A stretch of DNA of 7,637 bases, from the NCBI GenBank assembly GCA_021805955.1, contig JAJZDO010000199.1, positions 1-7,637 of the forward strand, given 5' to 3'. The position numbers and the translations under genes are program-made. The DNA comes from Acidobacteriota bacterium (lineage in GTDB: Bacteria > Acidobacteriota > Terriglobia > Terriglobales > Acidobacteriaceae). A model generated the notes under the pieces. That model saw nothing but the letters and a program-made list of their open reading frames with translations. It was not told where the DNA came from and searched no databases. Positions 1-6,902 of the stretch are shown piece by piece. Within the stretch, counting starts at the first letter, position 1. Each line of letters opens with the position of its first letter.

Positions 1-674
1 GTCTGTATGAAGGACCATCCCACCGGACGGTCCGGACGCCAGCGATGATATTCGGAATAATAGTCGGTGGCGAGACTTTCCGAATACCACCGCATGTTGT
101 TGTCGATCAAGAAATCCGGCAACGCAACATTGCGGCTGGAATAGGTCGCTCCGTTGATCCCCAGCTTTTGCAGGTCGGGAATAAGATTCGCCGGGTAGTT
201 CTGCCACATCATGACGACGTAATCCTTCCACCCGGTGAAAGGCGGCTGTGCAACAAAGTCTGCCTCCGCCGATTCACTCCGGTTGTACGGCGCCCCCTTG
301 ATGTCTATTCCATTCAGCGTCAGATCGACGTGAAGATGGTTCTTCATGGCGACAGCCAGCGACATGTCGATCGGAAATGTAATCTCGGTCTCGTCCAGCA
401 GATCGGCCGGCAGGGTCTTATCTTCCACCGTGCGGCCCAGGCTATCGGTCCATAGAACGCGTAGGCTCGCGTGGCCGGTAAAGCCTTGGCTCAAGCGATA
501 CACCACCGGTACCTCACCCGTCCGCGCCAGCGTGACGGAAGGCAGGATGAGTTTCGACGGCCTCCGGGCATCGCCGGATGTGTTCACTGTAGTGGCACCC
601 GGGGCAGCAAAGGCGGGAATCGCAATCGCCAGCATCACAGTCGCAAACGTCAAGGATTTCTTCGTCCAGTTCAT
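1..674 (-). CDS. Secreted probable glycoside hydrolase (TIM-barrel type), N-terminal fragment running off the left edge
   Basis: The open frame runs from an ATG at 674-672 to the window edge without a stop (224 codons plus two bases), so the C-terminus is missing. Residues 1-23 form a Sec signal peptide: basic MNWTKK, a hydrophobic stretch, and a likely cleavage after AFA (residue 23). Residues about 40-145 look like a beta-sandwich accessory domain. From about residue 149 the pattern changes to that of the first strand and helix of a TIM barrel (WKDYVVMMWQNY, then PDLQKLGINGATYSS). Next comes an aromatic-rich segment (MRWYSESLATDYYSEYHRW, about 194-212) resembling secreted beta-galactosidase-like hydrolases. 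Catalytic acids would lie further along and cannot be checked, so family and substrate are unknown. It is the last visible gene of the minus-strand cluster. A strong AGGAGG lies 5 bases before the ATG and overlaps the stop of the upstream gene, which supports this start and co-transcription. Confidence 0.72.
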   Translation of the reverse strand, partial: MNWTKKSLTFATVMLAIAIPAFAAPGATTVNTSGDARRPSKLILPSVTLARTGEVPVVYRLSQGFTGHASLRVLWTDSLGRTVEDKTLPADLLDETEITFPIDMSLAVAMKNHLHVDLTLNGIDIKGAPYNRSESAEADFVAQPPFTGWKDYVVMMWQNYPANLIPDLQKLGINGATYSSRNVALPDFLIDNNMRWYSESLATDYYSEYHRWRPDRPVGWSFIQ

Positions 675-679
675 CCTAG

Positions 680-685
680 CCTCCT
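680..685 (-). promoter_or_regulatory. Shine-Dalgarno AGGAGG that overlaps the upstream stop codon
   Basis: The minus strand reads AGGAGG, then CTAGG, then ATG. The preceding gene's TGA occupies 687-685, so ribosomes ending there sit on the next gene's binding site. This fixes the start of the glycoside hydrolase fragment at 674 and suggests coupled translation. Confidence 0.75.
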
Positions 686-1296
686 CAAAAATCACCTTGT
701 GCGGGCGGGTGAGTGCTGCTGCAGACCTCAACCAGCCCAACGATCTGGCCCAGACTGTTGCGTACCGGCGCCAGCACTGAAATCATTCCCGACTTCTCCT
801 GGACCGTGACGGGGTTCCCGGTTGTCAGAACCTGCCGCATGGGTGCCGGCATCGCTTGTTCTAAATCTCCAAATTTCCAGAATTGGGTCAGGTCATGTTG
901 GTTGAGAATCACCAACTGGATGTCCTGGGTGGTAGGCACCGGCATCCACAGATTCACATCGACCGGAAAGGGCGCAATCATCGCCAGTCGAATCAGCGTC
1001 TTCTTAGTTTGAATAAATTCCGGGGCGTTCACGTCATAGTTGTCACCAGCCGCCCAGGGATCGTGCGGATCAGGATGCAGCATATAGTGCAGTGCGCGGG
1101 CGGTCACAATATGCTGGCATACGTCGCCGTCGATCATAATGGTCGCGACCCGCGCGATCTCATCCAGAGCCTTTTGCTGTGTGGTGGAAATGGCTGCACT
1201 CGCCGCGGGAGCGGCGGTCTGCGCACTGGGAACGGCTGCGTGGGCTGAAAAGACGGCCAGTTGCAGGCCCAGAAGAAGCGAAACGAATGGCTTCAT
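685..1296 (-). CDS. Small secreted Cache/PAS-like ligand-binding protein with no output domain
   Basis: 203 residues. Residues 1-20 are a signal peptide with an AHA cleavage site, followed by an Ala-rich linker (about 21-38). The remainder (about 41-195) is one compact domain: a long N-terminal helix (QKALDEIARVATIMIDGDVC), a helical stretch with TKKTLIRLA (about 97-105), the segment PVDVNLWMPV (111-120), and a C-terminal hairpin (MISVLAPVRNSLGQIVGLVE, 171-190). The hairpin is typical of single-Cache/PAS-like extracytoplasmic sensor domains. There is no transmembrane helix, kinase, GGDEF or methyl-acceptor part, so it is probably a free periplasmic ligand binder. Cys60 and Cys192 are the only cysteines in the mature part and could form a disulfide. 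The ATG overlaps the TGA of the upstream GH123-like gene (ATGA), with a G-rich ribosome-binding sequence inside that gene's end, so translation is probably coupled. I recognise the fold type only; the ligand and any partner are unknown. Confidence 0.8.
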   Translation of the reverse strand: MKPFVSLLLGLQLAVFSAHAAVPSAQTAAPAASAAISTTQQKALDEIARVATIMIDGDVCQHIVTARALHYMLHPDPHDPWAAGDNYDVNAPEFIQTKKTLIRLAMIAPFPVDVNLWMPVPTTQDIQLVILNQHDLTQFWKFGDLEQAMPAPMRQVLTTGNPVTVQEKSGMISVLAPVRNSLGQIVGLVEVCSSTHPPAQGDF

Positions 1297-3095
1297 TCGA
1301 CACCCCCAGAAGACTTCAATGCAAATTCATGGACGCGTTGCCACGCATCCGGCTGCGGAGTAGGAAATTGCGCTTCGTACGGCTTCAGCGCATCGCTCAG
1401 ATCGGTATTGTCCCAATCGAGGGGCTCTCCCGGCGGCGGCGGCGAGGGCGAATGCCTCCACTCGGAAAGCGTCATGTGATCGAACAGATGCACCACCTGC
1501 GCCTGGACCGCCTCACGATTGCCCTGCTTCGCTTCCGCTTCCAAGAGATCGAGATCCTGGACCGCATTCCGCTGCAACTTTAAACGAATGCTTGGAATGG
1601 GTCCTTCGATCCCAAAACGCTCGCCGGAATAGACCAGCGTCTCCGTGCCGCCGTTGGCGAGCGCCTGAAATGGATAGGGCCCTGGACTGACCGCCAACCA
1701 GCGCTCAAAGCCGCTGAACCCGAGAATCCAAGCATGTAGCGGCTCAAATGTGATAGCTGTGGAAACATCCTGGACCGGCGGCGTTCCTCCATAGTTCCAC
1801 ATGATGTCACCCTGTTGTTTGAGCGCGGGAACTTGATTCAGATACCACAAAATAACGTCGCCGCCTGTGCACCACGCATGAATCGCGTTTTTCAGCACAT
1901 GAAACTGCCGGTTCATCATCCAGCTCACGTCCGCGCGCAGGATGAAATGAACTGGAGTGTCCGCAGGCAAAGCTTTCTTCAGAAGATCGCTATAAATGAG
2001 GAAGTAGCGCATGTCCTTGGGGAACCGCTGCTCATCGCCGTCCCATTCAAATCCCTTGTAGCGCTTCTTCTGGTTGAAGAAGACTTCGAAATCCGTGCTC
2101 GTCCATCCCTTCTCGCGGAAGTGACGTTCCATCTCCCCGACAACATTGGTAAATTCCGCCTGATACCCCGGTTCTCCCCACCACAGGTAATTCGCGGGCC
2201 AAGTCGGATTGATAGGCAGGTACATGAAGGAAATCGGATGCGGCCCGCGCCGGGTACCCGCAAATGCGGAACCGTCCAGCACTGGCCCAAATAGCCGGTC
2301 GAACTTGTCCCAGCTCGCAATGTGTTTCTGAGTGCCCGTGCCCGCCAGCTCCGGAGCAAAACCTGACTCCATGTCCCCGGAATGACCGTAGCCAAGAACT
2401 CCATAGCTGGTGCGGTTCTCATCGAAGATCCGGTAATACTGCTGGATCAGATGAAACTTCTCATCTTCATTCGCTCGACCCGACCCCGCCAACGCCTTAG
2501 GATATTGCGCTTGCAGCCACCCGTCGCCGTAGGAATTCGAGTTCACATCGATCACATCCTGCGCGGGTATCTCCGCGGGCAATACAGAAATGGTGAAGTG
2601 GACGCTCCTCCGGGCCACGCCGTCCACAAGTCGCGCGCGGCCGCGATACACCCCGGGCTTGGTGTTCGGAGCGATCCAGACATCCACCCAGAATGCGCGC
2701 ACTTTTTGTCCTTGGATCACATTCCCCGAATCGGGCATTTGAAAGCTGTAAGGGAGTTGCACCGGAATCAGCGCGTCCGGGTAATAGTGCTTGTCGGGGG
2801 TGTTGAAGTGGAACCACTCACGATACACATCCACCGGTTGCGAGGATTGAACGGAGAGTTTGCAGGCGCTGCATGGGCGGTCTGACTTTACGACTAGTTG
2901 AAAGGAAACATAGCCGCCGCGAGCAGCAGCAAGCTGGATCGAATGGTCCCAGCTTGCCCCGGCAAGATCGCTCACTACGATACTTCCAAAAGGATCGGGC
3001 CTGTGATACGCGGATAGGACCAGCAGGTCGGTTGCCCGGCAGCAACCGAGGAAAACAAACAGCAGCAACAGCACGCTTGCACTGAACCTTCTCAT
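1293..3095 (-). CDS. Exported GH123/DUF4091-type glycoside hydrolase-like protein
   Basis: 600 residues. The hydrophobic signal sequence (1-21) ends in FLGCCRA; cleavage after Ala21 or an imperfect lipobox at Cys18 are both possible. Residues about 24-175 form a beta-rich N-terminal domain (FQLVVKSDRPC; VRAFWVDVWIAPNTKPGVY), as in the GH123 N-terminal domain. About 180-540 match the DUF4091/GH123 catalytic region, most clearly GIEGPIPSIRLKLQRNAVQD (495-514). Known GH123 enzymes are beta-N-acetylgalactosaminidases using an adjacent Asp-Glu pair. At the equivalent strand end (by eye) this protein has FFNQKK, with Asn341-Gln342 in place of Asp-Glu, while another acidic pair occurs in WDGDEQRF (Asp354-Glu355). 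Activity and substrate are therefore uncertain. The C-terminal tail is proline-rich (SPSPPPPGEP, 549-558). The start at 3095 has GGAGAA 7 bases upstream, and the stop overlaps the next ATG. Confidence 0.85.
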   Translation of the reverse strand: MRRFSASVLLLLFVFLGCCRATDLLVLSAYHRPDPFGSIVVSDLAGASWDHSIQLAAARGGYVSFQLVVKSDRPCSACKLSVQSSQPVDVYREWFHFNTPDKHYYPDALIPVQLPYSFQMPDSGNVIQGQKVRAFWVDVWIAPNTKPGVYRGRARLVDGVARRSVHFTISVLPAEIPAQDVIDVNSNSYGDGWLQAQYPKALAGSGRANEDEKFHLIQQYYRIFDENRTSYGVLGYGHSGDMESGFAPELAGTGTQKHIASWDKFDRLFGPVLDGSAFAGTRRGPHPISFMYLPINPTWPANYLWWGEPGYQAEFTNVVGEMERHFREKGWTSTDFEVFFNQKKRYKGFEWDGDEQRFPKDMRYFLIYSDLLKKALPADTPVHFILRADVSWMMNRQFHVLKNAIHAWCTGGDVILWYLNQVPALKQQGDIMWNYGGTPPVQDVSTAITFEPLHAWILGFSGFERWLAVSPGPYPFQALANGGTETLVYSGERFGIEGPIPSIRLKLQRNAVQDLDLLEAEAKQGNREAVQAQVVHLFDHMTLSEWRHSPSPPPPGEPLDWDNTDLSDALKPYEAQFPTPQPDAWQRVHEFALKSSGGVE

Positions 3096-3230
3096 GCTAG
3101 TGTTCTCCGGGCAGAAAACTTCTCAATGACGGTTACAATTTCAGACGCTCATCACTTCTACAAATAGACTTCTGCATGGGGAAGAATCCGGTACATCTGT
3201 TCTCCACACAAATCGCTAGCGACTGGCGAT
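3096..3230. other. 135-base gap between the DUF5107-TPR gene and the GH123-like gene
   Basis: No gene is seen here. Next to the TPR gene's stop is a perfect 10-base palindrome (TCGCTAGCGA, 3213-3222), and a 5-bp stem (ATCGC/GCGAT, 3212-3216 with 3226-3230) can also be drawn. Neither is followed by a T-run, so an intrinsic terminator is not supported. No convincing -35/-10 pair is seen on the minus strand. The gap is long enough for an internal promoter, so whether the downstream three genes share the transcript of the TPR gene is open. Confidence 0.5.
3103..3108 (-). promoter_or_regulatory. Shine-Dalgarno GGAGAA of the GH123-like gene
   Basis: The minus strand reads GGAGAA, a 7-base spacer, then ATG at 3095. 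It directly precedes a residue-1 signal peptide, supporting that start codon. Confidence 0.65.
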
Positions 3231-6200
3231 CTACTTGCCGGGATCAATCACGTCGCCATGCAGTTCAAATCGCGGTCCAATGTAGTCCGGCTCAATCTGG
3301 ACGGCCTGCGCCATCAGCTTGCGCGCCTGCTCCATATTGCCTTGGTACTGCTCAACCAGGCCCTGAAGATAATATGACCGGGCTCGATACCGGGAGTCTG
3401 CAGATTCATGCCGCGACTCCGCCACTGTTTGAAACTGTTTGACCATCGCTGCCGCTTCCTTCTGACGACCCAGGCGATCCAAAGAGAACATCATAAAAAA
3501 GTTCTCCGGACTCCAGCTGTCGCTGCCACCGCCGGTAAGCTGGTCAACGCCGCGAATGCTGTCTTTGTAAGCCCGCTCGGCTTCCTGCTTCCGGCCCAGC
3601 GCATCGAACGTACGGCCAATGTAGTAATAGATTCGTGGCGCAGACTGCAGTTCGAAATCATCCATGCCCAGCGACGCCGGCGGCTTCAGCGCGGACTGGA
3701 AGAAATTGAGCGCCTCCTCATAGTTCCCCTTGTGGAACTCTTGCGCGCCCTGACCGTATTTCAACTCACGATAGGCATCGCGCAACGTGTAGGTCCTGTG
3801 GACAGGAAGAAACGTGTGGTGATCGATGATGTCCTGCGCAGCCTGAAACTTGCCCTGGATCAGATCAGCGTCCAGCAATCCCTCCACCAGATGATCGTTA
3901 TTTGGATTTCGGGCGACAGCTTTTTGCAGCAACGCCTCTTGCTCCTCGAACTTGCCGGTGCGTGCATAGAGATCCGAAAGATCGTCCAGCGTATCCGCAC
4001 TGTCCGGGTTCAGGTCGAATGCCTTCTGCAATTGCGGCACGGCGTCTTCAAGCTTGCCATCTTCTTCATACGCCAATCCCAGTGCCCGCCGAGCAGCAAA
4101 GTCAGACGGATTGATCTGGTTGATGCTCGCCCACTGCTGGATTGCTTCCGCCCGATGGCCGCGGTAATACAGCAGGCAAGCCCAGTCGAAGCGCGCTACC
4201 GTGTCATTGGGATTATCTTTGACTGCGTCGGCGAGCGGCGCTTCCATCTCGGCGCGATAGGGAAAGCGCTCCACATTTCCTGCCGCAGCCTGCGCCTTCT
4301 TGCGGTACTCCGCCGCCGCAGCTGCGTCACCAGCTTGCTTCACATCAAAAGCTAGCGCGTAGTAATAGGCGGGGGGCGTTCCCCACGGATCTTTGTTATG
4401 CGGCGGCTCTACCGTCTTCAGCACCGCAGCCGCTTCCTTCCAGCGCTCCAGCGAGCTATAGAAAAACGAGACCTCCATGGCGCCTTCGGTCTGTTCGCCC
4501 ATCAGGTCCAACAGTTTTTCCCTGGCGGCCGCATTGCCTGTCAGGAAGTACATTTCCGCCTGCGTCACGCGGTCGGCCGGGTCGATAGCCTCTACCTTCG
4601 TCAGTTGTTCCAGCGCCGCGGCTTTATTTCCCTCATCCCGCAACGTCATCGCTAACACAAGGTGCGCCTTGATGTCCTTGCCATTGGCGTTAATTGCCCC
4701 AGCCAGATGTTGCGCCGCAGCCGCATCGTCATGTCGCAGAAAATTCAACAACCCTAGCTGGTATTCACGCGGCCCGTAATAGACGCTGTCCGGCCAGATG
4801 TAATAGAAATTCCGTTCCGCCTTCTTTTGCTGACCCAGTTTCAGTTGACATATCGCCAGGTAATACCAAGACTCCGATGCGTACGGGTTGCGATCCACGG
4901 CCTGCTGAAATTCCCCCGCGGCCTGTTGATAATGATGCTGGTTGTACTCCAGCACTCCCAGCAATTGGTGCGCAACAGAGTAACCTGGATCACGCTTCAG
5001 GGCCAGCTTGGCCAAGGTTGCCGCCTCGTCCATGCTCAGGTCCTTCTGCTTGAACTCAGCTGCCAGTACCAACTGTTCCGCCGTCATCTTGTCCAGTGGA
5101 ATGGGTGCTGCTGTCAGGTCTTTCGCAAACGGAGTGATGTTTCCGCCTGAGCTGGTAGCGGGCTTTGTGTATGCCAGAAGGAGCTTGCCATCCGGGCCAA
5201 GAACCTGCACATTCATCCCATCCAGGTCTGCAGCGCTGACATGGCCGACGGTCTTCTTCACTGGAGTTCCCGGGATCAGATTCACCAACGCCTGCAACAG
5301 CTCGCCGCTTTTCGCATTCACCACCAGCTTTGCATTTTGGATTGGAACAACCGGCGACAGCGCGATCTGCACCGATGAAGCTGCACCGTTCGAGCCAGGC
5401 TGCACTTCCACGTTAAGGGCGACATCTTTGCTCAGCGTGGTCAGGCCATTGATGCCTGCGACCGGAATCCACCATTCGTGCCATTGCTCCACTTCATGCG
5501 GATACACCCATTCATAATGACCATCCCAAACCATGCGGCCGCTTTGCGCTTCGAAGTATGGACCGGCCTTATCGGTGTAGCTATGTTCTACCTCCGAAGA
5601 GCCGGATCCAAAACCAAAGGTCCACATCTTCATGCCTTGCACAACTCTCCGGTCGGCATAGCGAAAGACGCCGTAGTCATGGTCGAACTCGTAGGAGCCG
5701 CCATAGTTGTCATAACTGTCAATCCCAAACACGCCCAGCATGTGTAGATTGTTATGGGCCCAGCTCAGATCGACTCCGTTGTAGATCGGCCAAGGCGAAA
5801 CCACTCCGGTGGTATGTCCCACGGTTTGTGTCATGGGATAGAGAAATCGCGTCTTTGCGGTGACGGGGAACGCGGCATTCGACCATAACATCTGCGGCTT
5901 CTGGCCATCGGTGCCGTTGTAGCAAAATGTGCTGATCTCCAGCGCATCCACATTGGGATAGAGCGTCGCCGTGTACGTCACATCCATGTGATAGAACGGA
6001 TCTTCTTCTCCCAGCAGCACCGACACGCTGCCATCTGTGTGCTTCAGGATGGTGTGCGACCAATACGGTTCGCCCTTCCACGTGAGAGAGTGTGCATCGT
6101 AGGGCCCGGTCAGCTCGATTCCCGACTGCGGCCAGGTGAAGCGTGGATTGAACTGAGTCGGCTTGATCACATCGTTTCGGTAAAACATCTGCCGATGATG

Positions 6201-6545
6201 CACTTTGTCGTACACCGAGAAAAATCTTCCACCCAGCTCTGGGATATATGTCAGCTTGAAATATTGGTTATCGACGAAGATGGCGTGATATTTCTCCGGA
6301 AACGGACTGCCCTCTTTGAACTGCCGCTTATATGTCGTAAAGGGATAGAGACCCGTCAATGTCGAATCCGAAAACAGCGGCGGCTGCATATATCGGCCAA
6401 CATGCTCATACGTAGGAATGGTAATTTCGCCTTCAGACACGGTGATCGCAGCCGGATTTGAGGTTTTTGCTGAAACGCCGGTCGCATGGCATCGCGGCGA
6501 ACCCAAGGTCATCACCATTGCAAACAATAGAAGCCAAAACTTCAT
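3231..6545 (-). CDS. Exported DUF5107 (galactose-mutarotase-like) and TPR-repeat fusion protein
   Basis: 1104 residues. Residues 1-21 are a Sec signal peptide (MKFWLLLFAMVMTLG, cleavage after CHA). Residues about 40-370 match DUF5107, a beta-sandwich domain of the galactose-mutarotase superfamily: PELGGRFFSVYDK (102-114), SGIELTGPYDAHS (141-153) and an aromatic-rich stretch (VEQWHEWWIPVAG, 352-364). A short beta domain follows (about 375-460). From about 500 to 1090 there are many tetratricopeptide repeats, clearest at 522-554, 816-847, 850-881 and 1053-1086, each with the small-residue pattern and a terminal N-P or E-P. Mutarotase-fold domains bind sugars or polysaccharides and TPRs bind proteins, so an exported glycan-binding scaffold or a carbohydrate-active enzyme with a docking arm is plausible (inference). 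It leads the minus-strand cluster. The ribosome-binding sequence is weak (GTGAG, 5-base spacer). The stop is TAG. The frame is intact along its whole length. Confidence 0.9.
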   Translation of the reverse strand: MKFWLLLFAMVMTLGSPRCHATGVSAKTSNPAAITVSEGEITIPTYEHVGRYMQPPLFSDSTLTGLYPFTTYKRQFKEGSPFPEKYHAIFVDNQYFKLTYIPELGGRFFSVYDKVHHRQMFYRNDVIKPTQFNPRFTWPQSGIELTGPYDAHSLTWKGEPYWSHTILKHTDGSVSVLLGEEDPFYHMDVTYTATLYPNVDALEISTFCYNGTDGQKPQMLWSNAAFPVTAKTRFLYPMTQTVGHTTGVVSPWPIYNGVDLSWAHNNLHMLGVFGIDSYDNYGGSYEFDHDYGVFRYADRRVVQGMKMWTFGFGSGSSEVEHSYTDKAGPYFEAQSGRMVWDGHYEWVYPHEVEQWHEWWIPVAGINGLTTLSKDVALNVEVQPGSNGAASSVQIALSPVVPIQNAKLVVNAKSGELLQALVNLIPGTPVKKTVGHVSAADLDGMNVQVLGPDGKLLLAYTKPATSSGGNITPFAKDLTAAPIPLDKMTAEQLVLAAEFKQKDLSMDEAATLAKLALKRDPGYSVAHQLLGVLEYNQHHYQQAAGEFQQAVDRNPYASESWYYLAICQLKLGQQKKAERNFYYIWPDSVYYGPREYQLGLLNFLRHDDAAAAQHLAGAINANGKDIKAHLVLAMTLRDEGNKAAALEQLTKVEAIDPADRVTQAEMYFLTGNAAAREKLLDLMGEQTEGAMEVSFFYSSLERWKEAAAVLKTVEPPHNKDPWGTPPAYYYALAFDVKQAGDAAAAAEYRKKAQAAAGNVERFPYRAEMEAPLADAVKDNPNDTVARFDWACLLYYRGHRAEAIQQWASINQINPSDFAARRALGLAYEEDGKLEDAVPQLQKAFDLNPDSADTLDDLSDLYARTGKFEEQEALLQKAVARNPNNDHLVEGLLDADLIQGKFQAAQDIIDHHTFLPVHRTYTLRDAYRELKYGQGAQEFHKGNYEEALNFFQSALKPPASLGMDDFELQSAPRIYYYIGRTFDALGRKQEAERAYKDSIRGVDQLTGGGSDSWSPENFFMMFSLDRLGRQKEAAAMVKQFQTVAESRHESADSRYRARSYYLQGLVEQYQGNMEQARKLMAQAVQIEPDYIGPRFELHGDVIDPGK

Positions 6546-6601
6546 CGATTCTCACTTTCGGTCAAAATATCTGTTGTCGCCTGCATATCTGCGTGAAGGT
6601 C

Positions 6602-6618
6602 GCCAGAATGATTCCGGC
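6602..6618. repeat. 17-base near-palindrome in the leader of the minus-strand cluster
   Basis: The sequence GCCAGAATGATTCCGGC has half-sites GCCaGAAT and ATTCcGGC around a central G, with 7 of 8 positions symmetrical. In minus-strand RNA the mismatch becomes a G-U pair, giving a 7-bp stem with a 3-base loop. It lies between the TATAAT box and the first ATG, about 57 bases upstream of the ATG. It could be an operator or an RNA hairpin. A second small inverted repeat (GGCA-TC-TGCC, 6616-6625) overlaps one arm. Confidence 0.4.
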
Positions 6619-6659
6619 ATCTGCCACTATTTAGAATGTATGAGCGAATCTCGTAACAC

Positions 6660-6670
6660 ATCGAAACGAT
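6660..6670. promoter_or_regulatory. Candidate operator ATCG-AAA-CGAT overlapping the -10 box
   Basis: An exact 4+3+4 inverted repeat. Its last two bases overlap the minus-strand TATAAT box, so it would cover the predicted transcription start, a typical repressor position. The bases TCGAAACGAT within it recur exactly at 6769-6778. Use as an operator is inference from position and repetition; no regulator gene is in the window. Confidence 0.35.
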
Positions 6671-6674
6671 TATA
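6669..6674 (-). promoter_or_regulatory. Candidate -10 box TATAAT for the DUF5107-TPR gene
   Basis: The minus strand reads a perfect TATAAT, which would start transcription near 6662 and give a leader of roughly 117 bases. The -35 region at standard spacing (GTTTTG or TTTTGT) is poor. The promoter would therefore be weak or activator-dependent if it is real. Confidence 0.4.
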
Positions 6675-6768
6675 TACGGTGAAATGAGCAACAAAACGGA
6701 AAGTCAATGGGCCACTGAACGCACTTTTTACCTTATAACCCGGGCAACACCACAGGCAAAAGAACCCT

Positions 6769-6778
6769 TCGAAACGAT
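6769..6778. repeat. Second exact copy of the 10-mer TCGAAACGAT
   Basis: Identical to 6661-6670 and in the same orientation, 108 bases away. The symmetrical core TCG-AAA-CGA is kept in both copies. The two flanking contexts also share a few bases (acacaTCG against accctTCG). It could be a second operator half of a looping pair; chance recurrence of a 10-mer in 430 bases is not negligible. Confidence 0.35.
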
Positions 6779-6902
6779 CTGCGGAATTCAACCAAGACCC
6801 TTTTATGGCTGCCCCTGGCGCTACAGTCTCGGCATTATCAAAAAAGGCGATGGGGATCTCGGACTTGCCGCATTCGTAACCAGCCGTAACCCAATACCAT
6901 AG

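Noticed and set aside
346..809. Overlapping plus-strand frames (346-780 and 471-809)
   Set aside because: They are antisense to the signal peptide and N-terminal domain of the glycoside hydrolase fragment, which has a better start, ribosome-binding site and protein character.
3035..3095. Lipoprotein signal for the GH123-like protein
   Set aside because: The sequence FLGC has Phe at -3 and Leu at -2, a poor lipobox. Ordinary signal-peptidase cleavage after Ala21 explains the N-terminus equally well, so lipidation is only mentioned as a possibility.
3212..3230. Hairpin after the TPR gene stop as an intrinsic terminator
   Set aside because: The stem is only about 5 bp and no T-run follows on the minus strand, so it cannot be called a terminator.
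3408..4355. Long plus-strand open frame (315 residues) antisense to the TPR gene
   Set aside because: It lies wholly inside the clearly coding TPR region on the opposite strand, has no signal or domain I recognise, and has low-complexity Arg/Leu/Val-rich content typical of an antisense shadow in G/C-rich DNA.
6695..6720. TTGACT on the minus strand (6706-6711) as the -35 of the TATAAT promoter
   Set aside because: It matches the -35 consensus well but stands 27 bases from the TATAAT box, too far for a normal sigma-70 pair, and no -10-like hexamer lies at about 17 bases from it.
6684..6902. 72-codon plus-strand frame in the divergent intergenic region
   Set aside because: The only purine-rich sequence (GGTGA) abuts the ATG with no spacer, third-position G/C is lower than in the neighbouring genes, and no domain or signal is visible. 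It might be a decayed gene, but nothing supports that.
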